Assembly: GCF_000005505.3 (NCBI RefSeq)
Contig: NC_016134.3
Location: 37,014,150-37,078,149 of the forward strand
DNA from: Brachypodium distachyon
Lineage: Eukaryota; Streptophyta; Magnoliopsida; Poales; Poaceae
Direction: 5' to 3'
DNA: 64,000 nt
Position numbers and translations under genes: made by a program. The first letter of the stretch is position 1, and each line of letters starts with the position of its first letter. Shown here piece by piece: positions 23,280-36,414 of the stretch. Below the pieces are notes generated by a model. It saw nothing but the letters and a program-made list of their open reading frames with translations. It was not told the origin of the DNA and did no database searches.

Positions 23280-24602
23280 TGAAGGGGCGCGTAGAGATAA
23301 ACAAAAAAAATTCCTACGCGAACTCCCAAGATCTAGCCGAGGTAGAAGGCCACGAGGATTACCACTAGACGCGCAGTTGCGGATTATCGATGCAGCGCCT
23401 TGATGCAGTGCACTCCCTCGATCCGATCCAGCCGATCCAATCCCGCGATCGTCGAAGTGCTGAACGTACAACACCTCTGCCGGTATCCACACGTGCGAGG
23501 AGGAGCTCCGGCGGCGGACTGCTAGGTCCGGTGCGACGGTTGGACTGAATGGGGCTAGGGTTCCCAACGCATGAGAGTGGCGAACCGTGCCCCTTAGACA
23601 TCCCACGCCCCTGCTTATATACCGAGTGGAAGTGGGCTCCAGCACTTGTGGCCCATCCACTCTGTGAGTCCTAACTCGCATTGTCAGTCCATTTCCGGTT
23701 CGGGTCCAACCCGACCAAATACTTGCTCCCGCTCTTAAGTGTGTGACCCCGCAGGCTCATGGTGACTTGGACACGATTGGAGTCTGACTCTCAATCGATC
23801 AATCGGTAGCGGCTCCTAGTAGAACGTGCCGACTCCCAAGTACCATCGAGTCATGATGACGTACCTTCCAATGTGACATACGTCTTAGTCCTTTTTGCCT
23901 CACGATATACCTTGTCAAACTATAGGCGATTAATCGTCATCCTTTTAATAGTTCAACTCTCTTCTCGATCTGTGATATACGATTCATCCGACTAACTCTT
24001 AGTCGACCCGGTTAACAGTTAACCGAGTCGCGCATGGCCATGCTTCCCGAATCATATCACTCGAGAGGGCCCAGAGAATATCTCTCCAGTCGGAGGGGAA
24101 AAATTCCATCTTGGTTATCCACATCACACAGCTTGATTCTCAGTCAACCCGAACTCTTCCTTTATAACTGTCCTGTTACGGAACAACGTTTGACAGAACC
24201 TAAGTTGGTGATTCACAACTCGGATTGTGCGATAACCTCAGGTCTAAGGATTACATTGATTGAGACATGCAAATGACGACCTACTCGTTGCATCTCAATA
24301 TGGGTCAGTCCGACTCGCTAAACTCTTTAGCCGAGTCCGTGTAAGCTGGAATGACATCACCATGCCCATGACAAGTGGAACCGAGTCATCAGCCAACTTT
24401 CACATTAGTCTAGGTTATGTGTCCAGCACAACCTCAATGACTAAGGACAATTTAGTATGAACAACATGAATACATAGTTCCACAATCAAATCACATATTC
24501 AATGATACATATCAGATGTTCAAACAAGGACAACTTAATAATCTTTATGAATACATTGGGAATTACATCATACATGATTGCCTTTAGGGCATATTCCCAA
24601 CA
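23280..24602 (-). mobile_element. solo LTR of a Copia-type retrotransposon
   Basis: A 1,323-bp segment flanked by the 5-bp duplication AGGTT (23275-23279 and 24603-24607). On the minus strand it begins TGTTGGGAATATGCCC and ends CCCCTTCA, so it has the TG...CA ends of an LTR. The start resembles the Angela/BARE lineage of grass Copia elements. A minus-strand TATATAAG (around 23613-23620) would be the LTR promoter. No internal region is present, so it arose by LTR-LTR recombination. Confidence 0.85.
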
Positions 24603-24875
24603 AGGTTGGTTTCACAAATCAAAAAGCGCAGGCCGCACACACGCCCTCTATCATGACCATCTTCGACAGTAGGATGCCGCCTCCATGGCTACTATCTGCA
24701 AAACCATGGATCTTGGAGCTCAACACCACAGGTTGTATAGAGATCTCAATGTCGAAACCACGGCACCAGCCGTTAGGCGATGCCGCCACCATAGCTGCCA
24801 TCTGCAAACCATGGTTACCGAAGGCATGACAATGCCAGAGCACATTGGTGGTGAGGGGAACAGGAGATTGCAGCC

Positions 24876-27800
24876 TGTTTGGCGAGAAAAATAACGGAAC
24901 TCTCTAAGGTAGAGAGTTTATTTTCTCAACGCGCTAGGGGAAAGAAAAGGTGCGGGCGTGCCAGCGTGCTAATGTACACAAATAACTAAAACAAAGTAAG
25001 GAAAACGTGTATTTTATTAATCTCATGAAGAGAGATGAAATTACAAGTTCCCTTATGAAATGTGCGCTTTGTGTGGCCTGCTAGCACGGCCAACATGACA
25101 CGGGCGATTGTGGTCTCTTAGTTCACGGGGCCTCGGAAAGCTCCCGCTTAATTACGTCCGCAGGTCAAGCCTGCAGACCACCTCCGATTAAGCTGCTGCA
25201 ATGGTGTCGTCTTCAAGTCTTGTCTTCTCCTTGTGCTTGGTGCAGAAGATGGTGGTGATGAAGAGGAAGAGAGGGGTGGTACGCCCCCGCTCCGTCAATG
25301 CTAAGCCACGACCGTTCGACCGTGCAGGTGCCGAACGGCATGCTACGCCGTCTTGTCGATGTACGATGAAGTGTCTAGCTGACACGCGCCTTGTTAGCTA
25401 ACACGCGCCTTGTCAGCTAGACAGGTTGATGAAGTGGCTTTCGCCTCGTCGGTACCTGGCCTGTAAAATGTCCGCCTCATCGGACTGGACAAGATGTCTT
25501 GCCATCACCTAGCGTCGGTGCCCAGCAAGAGCATGTGGTGTGGTGATGTACTTCATCGATACAAGGACATGTCGGTGGAGTGGATTCGCGTCGCCGGTGC
25601 TTAGTCGGTGTTGGAGAAGATACTTGGATGCCGGAATGCCATCGGCAATGCGGATGAGGGAGTAGACTGGATGTTGAAGACGATGATGTAGATGCTGTCG
25701 GAGGTGCAAGAGACCCCGCCATGAGTCAATGTAGGATGCACCCAAGAGGGCGCCGTGTAGCGGTGTCTCAATGGACACCGCGTAGGAGGCCGCCATGAGT
25801 AGTGGCATGCTGATTCGAAGTTGGTGAAGAGTGCGCCAATGCGGGCGCCGTGTATGGTGGTGTCTCAGCGGACACCACGTAGAAGGCCGCCACAAGCGAC
25901 ATCGTATTGATGCCAAGTTGGTGAAGACTGCTAAGGCGGGTGTTATGTACATGGTGGTGTCCCAGCGGACACCACGTAGAAGGCCGCCAGGAGCAGCACT
26001 AACCTGTGAAGGATGCACCAATACGAGCGCCCTGTATGGCGGTGTCTCAGCGGACACCACGTAGAAGGCCGCCACGAGCGGCGACATGCATGACATGAAG
26101 TTGTTAAAAAGTGTGCCAAGGCGGGCGTCGTGTATGGAAATGTCTCCACGGACCCCATGTAGAAGGCCGCCGTGAGTGACGACGTCGGGTCAATGAAGGA
26201 TGCGCCAAGACGGGTGCCTGGTACGGTAGTGTCTCGACGGACATGAGGTAGAAGGCCGGCATGTAAAGCAGGGCACCTTGTATTGCGGTGTATCGATAGA
26301 CACCACGTAGAAGGCCGCCATGAGCGGTGTCGGGAGAGAGCTATGGGTCGACGGGCTCCTCCCGACAACACGAACGATGCAGAAATTGCCAACAACTGTG
26401 CCGCCACCGGCAGCGGCGTTCAGATGGATGTCGGCTAGCTTGTAGATGGAGACGACGCCCCGTTCAGCAAGGTAGCGCTCTGCCTGGGGCGGGCATGGTA
26501 TAGACGACGCCCATGTCCGCGTTGTCGCGCACGATGGCGCTTGATGTTGACAGGATGTTGATGAAGACGCGGCGTCCCGCATCGCTTGGGTGGGCACCAG
26601 AATGTGGCGCGCGCCCCGAACGTCAATCACGAGATTGCTAAGCTCCGGGAGAAAATGGCATGCCTCCTGCATGCACCTCCATGGCACCTGGGTAGACAAG
26701 AAAGAGAGAAAGATAGAGAAATATGTCCTTACCATGATGAGAGAAGAGCGCATGCTTTACAACATGCGTTGTACGTGCATGCTGCCCTTGCAGGTTGAGC
26801 TCGTGTGTGTTGTTGTGCCTGATGCAGCGGGAGAAGGCACCCGCCTGGCGCCGTGTATGGCGGTGTCTCAGTGGACACCACACGGGCATGGCTACCATGC
26901 CTTGATGATGGTACTTGTTGATGAAGAACGCCCTGCCTAGGGCATGCAGTATGTAGACATCGTCCATGATCGCACCAACGGCATGGACGGAAGATTATTG
27001 ATGAAGACAACGTCCCGCACTGAGCGGGCGCAGGAACATGGCGCACGGCCATGGTGAAATAAGAACTCATCTCCCTGTACGGCGCCCCCCTGGACGAGCG
27101 CGTGGCCGGCCGCTGTCTTTGATGTCCAGGGACCTGTACTCTTGTTATGCATACATTGCTTGAGGGTGCTTTGGACGCGGCGTCTCGCTGACCTCCGTCT
27201 TGGTCTTGTACACCTCGATGAACCCATCCTTGTGTACGGCTTGCGCCGCCGGCCGTCTTGGGCGCGTGGACGCCGCACCTGCGTCCTATCTCGGGATCTT
27301 CTCCTGTTCACCCCGACCTGTATCTGTATCTGGATGTAAACAAGTAGAAAGAAGATCTTACCTGATATGCATGACGATCTCGTACGAGATCTTGTGCGGC
27401 GTGCGCCGCCATCTTGGGCGCGCCCGGCCCGCTGCCCTACGTGTAGATTCTCCGTACGTTTAAGGCGCCGTGGTGCTGCCGGGCAGGTCTTCACAGTCCT
27501 GGGCGGCTGTGCTTGGGTGCACAAGTGGTGTGCTGCCGCCATGGCGCGCCCGTCGCAGCCCTCGTGGTCCTCGATTGATCGACGGAGTCTTGTACCTGTT
27601 CGCCTTGACTTGGGCGTGTTTGAGCGCTGCCTCAGGCCGATCTGCCCCAGTCCTCCTTGGACGAGCGTGCCGTCGTGGCCGCCGCAAGGGCGGCCCTTGA
27701 TGTAGCTAGAGCTCTCGCTGGACCTGTTCGCCTTGATCGATCTGCGCCGTCGGCTTCTCTGCAGGCTACGGCTACTCCTGGCTTGGCTTGCCAGCTCCTT

Positions 27801-28827
27801 GGCATCGAGCAAGCCGTGCGCATAGGGGAGCATCTTCGACCTGTAAAAACAAAAGGTAGATGGAACTAACCTTTTCTAGGCCGGCCAGGCGTCGTTGCGC
27901 TCCTTCAGCATGCGCCGTCCGTCACCGACGCCGATGACTGAGTCGGCGTCTATCTTTGCTATTTTACATCGATCTGCCTTTGACTGCCCAGCGCTTTGTG
28001 GCCTCCGCCGTCTAGGTTCCCCGCGTGAGAGAGTTCCCCGCTGCCGTTCGTTCTGGTTCCGGGCTTGATCGATTTCCTGGACCTGTTCGCCGTTGGGCGC
28101 TCAGCAGCGCCGCCCTCGTCTGGCCTCCAAGCGCTCCATCGATCTCTTGTGTGTGCGTTAGGCGCGACGTCCGCTGCCTTCAGGTGCGGCTAGGGCCTCC
28201 GAGTGCTCTCATCAGCTTCGACCTCCTTCATTCTGCCCGAGATGGCTTGCTATTTATAGGCAACGTACCGCTAGCAGGGCATCGCGCGTGGCGCATGCGG
28301 CCGCTCGGCCTGCTTCCTGATTTTCTGATTTTAGTTAGTTGGATCAGATAAGGATTCCATCGTTTAAACTTGAAACCTTCTCTATCTCTTCGGGTGCTTA
28401 ACTGTTTATCCAGAGCAACGCTGGCCCCGTCGAACAGCTTGACGCGGACGCACCCTTGTGTATCGAGGATGTGCACCAGCACCCCATGATCGATCAACTT
28501 CCTGTGTACAAGTACACCTGCATGTCCGGCATGCACGTAGAATAATTGATATTGAATACCTTCTCGTGTAGCAAGCTGATGCATGCATACACTTAACCTT
28601 TCTTCTGTTCGGTGATGCTGACGCATGCACAAGTATGCTAACTTGCGCACTTGTCTCACACGTTGCATGAAACAGGCACAAAATCTCATCGAGAAGGCGC
28701 CTCTACCAGTGGGCTTGCCGAGTCACCGATAATTATTCTAAGCACGTGTACCATGCGTTTTAATCCTTACCACTTCTAGTGTTGATCTGATTTTGCGCCG
28801 AATTTTGGTACAAAATCTCGTCAAACA
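24876..28827 (-). mobile_element. probable 3.95-kb solo LTR
   Basis: The plus strand opens TGTTTGGCGAGA and closes TCTCGTCAAACA, a 12-bp inverted terminus with one mismatch and TG...CA ends. The flanks are the 5-bp direct repeat CAGCC (24871-24875 and 28828-28832). On the minus strand CCTATAAATAGC (about 28245-28258) fits a promoter and AATAAAATACAC near 25010 a polyadenylation signal, so the LTR reads right to left. No gag or pol is present. LTRs this long occur in some large grass elements. The alternative is an unrelated internal structure with chance ends. Confidence 0.6.
25750..26330. repeat. minisatellite of about 60-100 bp units inside the long LTR
   Basis: Seven or so units share GGTGTCTCAGCGGACACCAC followed by GTAGAAGGCCGCC, and the repeated GTGTC...GACAC can pair as a short hairpin. 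A further partial unit lies near 26861. Long open frames across this stretch on both strands are products of the repetition, not genes. Confidence 0.85.
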
Positions 28828-28832
28828 CAGCC

Positions 28833-29417
28833 TGACCCAAACAATAACGCACATTGGCGGACGCGGTTTCGAGCACACACGCATAGGCACGCACAGAGCC
28901 GCGCAGCCGGCTGCAGCACACAGCAGCACATGGAGTATACTTGAGGTGGCGACTCGGAGCGCATGAGGAGCCGGATCCAGGCCGTCATACGCCGGATCCT
29001 TTGAAGGGACCGGCAGATCTGGTGGGAAATCGCCTAGCCTTGCCGCCGGAAGAAGCCGTCACGGGAGCTCCACCGGCAAAAGAAGAGTCGTTTCCTTGCC
29101 GCCACCGTTGTCGGCCATGGCCTGGGCTTAGCCGGCGGCAGCCTCAGGTGGCGGCCAGAGGAGGTAGGGGAGGGGAGGTGGCGGCGTCGGCCCTGGGTTT
29201 CCAGTTTTCACCCCCCAAGTTGCCCGCGAGAGGGATGACGCGAGGGTCGAGGTTCGTCTTTTGCAGTCGCCAAAAGGAGCTTTCATTCCCGAAGGTTGAA
29301 ATCAAACGGACTAACGAAGATAGGTTGCTGATTTCAGGGATTAGAAAGTTAGATTTCATACGAGGTCAAAGTTTAATATGGACTTTACTCCTAGTTTAAC
29401 CTCTCTTTGTTTTAAAC
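28833..29417. other. intergenic, no gene seen
   Basis: A GC-rich patch at about 28960-29240 has open frames without family resemblance. Confidence 0.45.
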
Positions 29418-29426
29418 GTGAATCGT

Positions 29427-31304
29427 GAGTTAAGTCCATATAACCTCCTGAACTTCGAGAATGTGACCACTTCACCCCCTAAACTTCAAAACCGGGTACT
29501 TTACCTCCTGAACTATGCAAAACCAGACAAATCACCCCCTGAGACCAACCTAAGCAGTTTTTGTAGGCGGTTTTGCTGACGTGACGACTGTTAAATGCTA
29601 TGCTGTCAGTTTTAGTGCGGGTATCAGTTGGTTTAGATAGGAAGCCCCTCAATTTCCCCTCTTTAAAATTGGGTGCTTAATTTTCTGAATTTTGCAAAAC
29701 CGGATTAATCACCCCGGCAAAATGCAACACTGTCAGTTTTAAAGCGATAATCGGTTGGAGCATATTTTTTTATATAGCAAAACATGATCATTTCAGTTGC
29801 ATCTCAAAACCAAAGCAAGCATGCTTACCACAAAGTAAGAAATATCATACATTTACCCAAAAAATAAAATAGCATGAACTGAGCACATATCAATATACCT
29901 AAGAAACCAGCTAATTTTTTTTAATAATATGGATTATTTAATCATTATTAAAAATAATATCGTTTTATAAAAATCTCAAAAATAATATACCCTCGGCCTA
30001 GCCCAGGCCGACTGGAGCTAATCGGCCTGGCCCAAACCGATTAGGCCCACTTGGCCTCGCCCAGATCGACCGGAGGCCGGCCTGCTCGCCCAGACCGCTT
30101 AGGCCCCAGTCGGCTTCGGCCAGGCCGATTGGGTGTTCGTTTTCCTCGCACGTACAAGGGAACAGAAGCTCGAACGCCACTCCTGCTGTTGATCTCCCTT
30201 CGATTCTCCTGGTCTCCACTCATTCTCTTCGCATTAACACATACGAATTAATCCCCACTATTCCACGAACCGATTCAGGCGCAATAGGTCTCTCGTCGCG
30301 GCCAGGGCTCCGAGCATCGCTTCGACATGACGTCGGGGACGGCACGGCCAACGGCAACGGTTGTTCGCGAAACCTTTTCAAAAAAGGTGAAGGGGGTCAG
30401 ACGAGTCTCCCGGTGAAAGGAATCGAGGAACAGAGCTTCGGAGCGAGCTCCCCTTCAACAATGGAGGCGACGGACGGCGGAGGAAAGTGGTCGTGGCACG
30501 AGATGTAGAGAGCTTGAGGGGACAACCTCTCAATAGGATAATGAGAGAGGAAGGGCAGAGGCACACGGTGACGCGCTAGGAATCGCCTTTTATAGGTAGA
30601 GGGAGATCTGGAGACGGATGCCGATGGGCGGCATTCGGTGCGTGTCAATGGAAGTGGCCATTAAAGAAGGAAAACGGGAGACCTAGTGCCTGAACTGGTT
30701 CGTGGAAACCAGGGTATCAAAGGGAGATCAACCAGCGAGCAATGGCATTCTGTTCCTGTACGTACGAGGAAGACGAGCACCCAGTCGGCCTGGGCGAGGC
30801 CGAATGGGCCTAATCGGCGTGGGCCAGGCCGATTAGCTCCAGTCGGCCTGGCCCAAGCCGAGGGTGTATTATTTTAAAAAATATATTCTAAAACGTGTAT
30901 TATTTTCAATAATGATTAAATAATTCATATTATTTAAAACAAATAGCAAGAAATCAGACACAATCGACACCCGCACTGAGCTCAAGTTTCTGTCTAATTT
31001 CAACATTGAGGATGAACCCTAGTTTTTAGAATGGGATGGAAGAAAAGGAGAGGGGAATGAATAATGAGGAAGAGGAGGGGAAGTTGGGGGGTTTTCTTGT
31101 CTAAACCAATTATTCCTTTCCTAAAACTGACAACATAGCATTTTTCAATCGCCACGTCAGCAAAACCGCCTACAAAAACCGTTTAGATTGGTCTCAGAGA
31201 ATGATTTGTCTGGTTTTGCAAAGTTCAGGGGATTAAGTATCCGGTTTTGAAGTTCAGAGTGTAAATTAGTCCCATGCTCAAAGTTCAGGGGTCATATGGA
31301 CTCC
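29427..31304. mobile_element. large foldback Mutator-type element
   Basis: Flanked by the 9-bp repeat GTGAATCGT (29418-29426 and 31305-31313). The ends are inverted (GAGTTAAGTCCATAT against GGAGTCCATATG), and the arms are complementary in blocks over several hundred bases. These blocks include the GGCCTGG/CCAGGCC-rich parts at about 30000-30130 and 30770-30870. The central part (30240-30660) is not inverted and includes a minus-strand CTATAAAAGGC. No transposase was seen. Confidence 0.75.
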
Positions 31305-31313
31305 GTGAATCGT

Positions 31314-32837
31314 GGTATGATTCTTAGGTCACCGGGACACAAACTATCGACCGCGTTCCCATCCCTATCACCAAGCAAAGCACACGGGAAATGGAGGGAG
31401 GGCAGCGTCTCCTTCCCGAAAAGGACAGCTCCCGGTCAGTCAGTCCATGGTCAGTCCACCCTTTCAAATGATCGGTCGTGCTACGTGTTTCTCGCTGCTG
31501 TCTGAGCAATTCCACTCGCAACTAGTGTGTAAGTGTAGACACCAACCATTACGGAAGTCGACGGATCTGACAACAAGCTAAAATCCAATAGTCCAAATTA
31601 AAGCATCGATCGACTGAGCAGGGACATGAATCGGCAATTTCTTATGCTAACCACTTTTTCAGTGCGGTTTAAGTCAGGATGTATCCTCACCTGCTCCGGA
31701 TTTACTTATGAAAGACCCCGGCCCGGGTCAAGTCGTGAGGATTAGTCTTTAGCTAGCTCACACTTGGCCCAAGAAGGGTTCCGTGTGGTTGATTCGCTGC
31801 CAATTGAGATGTTACTTCAGACCTGAGGCTGATCAGAGACGTATCTTCCCATGAGATTGATTTAATCTGTGGCTAAACTGATTGCATAGCTCTACCTGAA
31901 TGCATTATCGCTAGCCGGTGCCCCCCATTATCGATGCACGAGCTCACATCACGGTCGAATCGTTTCACCAAATTGCTTTGTTTACTACTGACAACTTTCA
32001 AAATTTAAAAGTTGCATTGGGTAAGGGATCGATGACCAAACGGGACGGGACCAAAGAAAGCATCACGAAATGCACGTATCTGATGGTGCACTGCGAAATA
32101 AGAGGATCGGTGTCAAAAGTGGCAGGCAGATGCTACTAGAACCGGGAAGGAGCACTGTTGAGTAAAACGTGTCTGTGCAGTGCAGTCTGAACATCTATCT
32201 ATTTCGTGGACGATTCCTCTTGCCTTCTGCAGGGAGACCCTCCCCCGTGTGGGTGTGGCCATCGGCGTCAGATATCTTGCTAATTTTCCCACTCTTCCTT
32301 GCCTGCTCTGCCTGTTCACTGAGAGAGACGTGTGCGCATGTAGGATAGAATCACGGAAAGATGTATGTCAGACTACCAATAAGCCATTTTTTTGAACAAG
32401 AATGCCCATACACTTGTGTCTGGATAACTAAAATGGAAATGGTTGAATCTGATTGATCACGAACAGCCAAGATAGGAAAAAGAATAATAGAACGGAAAAA
32501 GAAAGCTGGTCTGAATAGACTGCGTTTTTACTCAACGAGCATCAATTTGTTTTAGACTTGCAACCTAACGCATGTACTGATTTATAACCTAACACATGTA
32601 TGTTTAGTGCTCTCATAGTCTCATTACAACTTATACTAGCTTGTCCCTGACTGAACTCTGCTAAATTTCAATAATTCCTCAGCACGCGTTGGTCCCGGGA
32701 AATGGACGTCACGTCCGCGCCAATTTCCTAGTAAAGTTTTCGCAAGTCCTGTCCAGTTTCCCCCGTCTTTTCCCACCAAGTCATACGTCAACTTCGCCAC
32801 GCTGCACGCAGAGCTCTTCCACCCTCGCCTGGCCACC
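31314..32837. other. intergenic and upstream region of P450 copy 2
   Basis: AT-rich with no gene recognised. The final 200 bp is the proximal promoter of the P450 gene. Confidence 0.5.
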
Positions 32838-32845
32838 TATATAAG
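32838..32845 (+). promoter_or_regulatory. TATA box of P450 copy 2
   Basis: TATATAAG lies in the context CACCTATATAAGCAGCC, 105-113 bp upstream of the ATG at 32951. It is a strong match at a normal distance. Confidence 0.75.
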
Positions 32846-32950
32846 CAGCCCGGACCGCACTGAGGGCAGCATCAGCTCAAGCCTCAACACAATACGTCAC
32901 TCAACCACAGTACTACTTAGCCCACTTGCATCACGAACTGAGCGTCATCA

Positions 32951-35202
32951 ATGGAGCTCCCCCAATGGGCGTCCTTCCTTGGCGTGGTGCTGGCCACGGT
33001 GGTCTTCCTCAAGGCCGTCCTCCGGCGCCGCGGCGGCAGCCCAAAACGCACGTACAACCTCCCGCCGGGCCCGAAGCCGTGGCCCATCATCGGCAACCTG
33101 AACCTGATCGGCACGCTCCCGCACCGCTCCATCCACGCGCTGTCCAAGCAGTACGGCCCGCTGATGCAGCTCCAGTTCGGGTCCTTCCCCGTCGTGGTGG
33201 GCTCCTCCGTGGACATGGCCAAGTTCTTCCTCAAGACCCACGACGTGGTCTTCACGGACCGGCCCAAGACCGCCGCCGGCAAGCACACCACCTACGACTA
33301 CAGCGACATCACCTGGTCCCCCTACGGCGCCTACTGGCGCCAGGCCCGGAAGATCTGCCTCACCGAGCTCTTCAGCGCCAAGCGGCTCGAGTCCTACGAG
33401 TACATCCGCGGCGAGGAAGTGCTGGCGCTCCTCCGCGACCTCCACGGGGCGTCCGGGCGCGTCGTGGTGCTCAAGGACTTCTTGTCCACGGTGAGCCTGA
33501 ACGTGATCACACGCATGGTGATGGGGAAGAAGTACCTGGAGAAGGAGGTGAAGGACGAGGCCGGGGCCGTGATCACGACGCCCGACGAGTTCAAGTGGAT
33601 GCTCGACGAGCTCTTCCTGCTCAACGGCGTGCTCAACATCGGCGACTCCATCCCGTGGCTCGACTGGATGGACCTCCAGGGGTACATTAAGAGGATGAAG
33701 AAGCTGAGCAAGATGTTCGACCGGTTCCTGGAGCATGTGGTCGACGAGCACAGCGAGCGCTGCCGCCGCGAGGGCGAGGGATTCGTGGCCAAGGACATGG
33801 TCGACGTGCTGCTGCAGGTCGCCAGCGATCCTGATCTTGAGGTCAAGCTCAACAGGGAGGGCGTCAAGGCTTTCACCCAGGTGAGTGCTTAATTTCCTTA
33901 GCTATATGCACACTGAATTAAGGTTTCTCCCATCCTCGCTTTTACCCAAAAAGAAGAAGAAGAAACGTGTTTTCCGACTAGCTAGGTTCATGCACGCTGA
34001 TTCTACAAGTTGTAGTCGGTCAAGTTAAAAACAAAATTAGCATCGTCGTTCTAAGCAGAAAGGTAACAAGAATATTTGGAACGGTGTTGTCAGATATATG
34101 TCTGACTATGGTCTGCAGCGACAAGAATATTAGGATATTACTAATACTCTCTCTTTCTACCTGGGTCAGCAAGCGAACCCTACAAACACAACTACTTTTG
34201 TCTGCCTATGGGTGTCAGATTTCGATTATATCAGGGAGCACCGAATACCGATCCACAGCCACGCAGAAATGGGGTTGTTGATAGGGACTCCCCACCAGGT
34301 GCAGCGATAGGCACTAATATAATCTGTACAAGTTCCACCGAAAACAGTACAGAGATATGAATTAGTCACCTGCAACTCATACAATTAATCAACTGCATCG
34401 TTCAGTAAATTTTCCCCTCATTTTATACGTCACCGCCGGATAGGTACGCCCCACCAGGTTCAGCATGAATTTAGTCACAACTGAATACTGATACAAATCG
34501 GACCTCATTTAATACATAACCGCCCAACACTAATCGGCACCAATTCCAAACGTCACGTACGTGCAGGACATGATCGCCGGCGGCACGGAGAGCTCGGCGG
34601 TGACCGTAGAATGGGCCTTGTCAGAGCTCCTAAAAAAGCCCGAGGTATTCGCCAAGGCGACCGAGGAGCTGGACCGCGTGGTGGGCCGAGGCCGGTGGGT
34701 GACGGAGAAGGACATGGCGAGCCTCCCGTACGTGGAAGCCATCGTGAAGGAGACGATGCGGCTCCACCCGGTGGCGCCTCTGCTGGTTCCCCGCCTCTCC
34801 CGCGAGGACACGTCCATCGGCGGCCACGACATCCCCGCCGGCACCCGGGTCCTCGTCAGCGTGTGGTCCATCGGCCGGGACCCGGCGCTGTGGGACAAGC
34901 CCGAGGAGTTCGCGCCGGAGCGGTTCCTGGGGAGCAGGATCGACGTCAAGGGGCAGGACTACGAGCTGCTGCCGTTCGGGTCCGGCCGCAGGATGTGCCC
35001 AGGGTACAGCCTCGGGCTCAAGGTGATCCAGGTGAGCCTGGCGAACCTCCTGCACGGCTTCGCCTGGAGGCTCCCCGACGGCGTCACCAAGGAGGAACTG
35101 AGCATGGAGGAGATCTTTGGGCTGTCCACGCCCCGCAAGTCCCCGCTGGAGGCCGTCGTGGAGCCCAAGCTCCCGGCCCAGCTCTACGCCCAGGCTGCTT
35201 GA
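32951..35202 (+). CDS. cytochrome P450, CYP92-like (CYP71 clan), copy 2
   Basis: A paralogue of the gene at 12306-14887, 521 residues, in opposite orientation. Exon 1 is 32951-33880 and exon 2 is 34567-35202, separated by a 686-bp intron with a standard GTGAGT donor and GTGCAG acceptor. The start MELPQWASFLGVVL forms the ER membrane anchor. It is followed by LPPGPKPWPIIGNL, WRQARK, I-helix AGGTESS, ETMR, PERF and FGSGRRMCPG with haem ligand Cys454. Exon 2 in particular is close to copy 1, ending in a nearly identical FGLSTPRKSPLE segment. The two are local duplicates that have moved apart or been separated by transposon insertion. The function is an oxidation in specialised metabolism; related maize CYP92 enzymes form homoterpene volatiles, so a defence role is possible but unproven. 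Confidence 0.95.
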
Positions 35203-36414
35203 TTTGCTCGATCGGCCCAAGGTTGTGTGTCGAGTTATTTTGCGTGTGTCCTTATATCGTCCGTCGGTCTGTGGCAGGATAAAGTGGAATAATAATGAGG
35301 AATATACTAGTATGGAGTATGTAAGTCAGTAAGTGTATGCTTGCTATTTATGGCCGTTCTTGAGTATTGTATGATGGCACGCTCGCCGTGTACACCAGTG
35401 TTCCAAATCACAAAGTTGCTCACGCGTGCATGAGGTGCCCGTGTTCATGCTCTCTCTTTTTGAACTCTTCTTGAGGTGCCTAACGGGGGCTAAGGAAGCG
35501 ATTAGACCTTTACATGTTCCGATTTTCCTGGCAAAGTTACAATCACAAACATACATATAGGCTGGTCAAACGGGACATTTTTCCTTCGTTTCGAAAAAAA
35601 AGGACATTTTCTGCAGCCTAGAGAATCAGGACCTTGGTATAAAAATAGATGCCTTTTGGGCAAGTGGTTTATCCCTCCTCAATACTTGAGGATAAACCGT
35701 TGTCAGCTGCCACATAGAGAGCGGAGGACTCTCTGTTGTCGAATTGCGGCGGTTCGTTTCAATTTTCCCTACCTTACACGACTCTTTTCTTTTTTCAAAT
35801 ATCAAAGCGTTTTTTTGTGCAACCCAAACAATTGTAATTTTTTTAGCAACGTCATTAAGAGGGCAGCAGCTCCCGCACATTCCTACAGAAGATTGCCTAG
35901 TTTGTAAGAAAAAAGGCCGAAACTCATCAGCCCAAACCACTGTACAGGTACTATTCGTATCATTGGCTCCTTTCAAAAGATATTTAACATATTTGTGTCT
36001 ATAAATATATTACTCCCTTCAGCCGAAATTATTTGTTAAAATATTACATGACGTGTAATTTTTTCTACCGAATTCCGAAACGTAAGGCGCGCAGACTCGC
36101 ATCGGTCCTCGCGACGAAAAAATCTGCAGGGCAAGGTGCATGCTTGGAGGAAAAATCGGTAGTTTCCTCCTGTGGTCGCACATGCATGTTGCAGTGCAGA
36201 GGCAGTTTCTCGGGGGAGTTGTTGAGGCTCGTCCATGCCTGCATGCACGGGAGCAGCAGTTGCGTTTGGCTGGCTCGCTCGTGGACGGAACCAAGTCGCT
36301 GCGTTAATATTCGTGTCAAAAATTTTACGAAAAAAAACAGAGGAAGAACATTCATATTTGGATAAATTTGAGGCAAATAATACCGGTAGGAGAGAGTAGT
36401 TTTTCTCAAGTTAG
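35203..36414. other. intergenic, no gene seen
   Basis: P450 3' flank then AT-rich DNA. A lone ACTCCCTTCAGCCGAAAT near 36012 resembles one end of a decayed Stowaway MITE without a partner. Confidence 0.45.

Noticed and set aside
25750..26330. Regular repeat and spacer spacing suggesting a CRISPR-like array
   Set aside because: Units vary in length and sequence, are tandem rather than spacer-separated, and the genome is a plant's.
25509..26753. Long minus-strand frames of 195, 154 and 187 residues
   Set aside because: They translate the minisatellite (repeated AAFYVVS motif) inside the long LTR and have no start, domain or splice context.
31918..32139. 73-residue plus-strand frame near 32 kb
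   Set aside because: Short, isolated, no promoter, splice or family support.
32926..33751. Frames of 254 and 267 residues overlapping P450 copy 2
   Set aside because: They are out-of-frame and antisense readings of exon 1, which has all P450 motifs in the annotated frame.
36011..36030. Second Stowaway element
   Set aside because: Only one terminus is recognisable; no matching end or TA-flanked partner was found.
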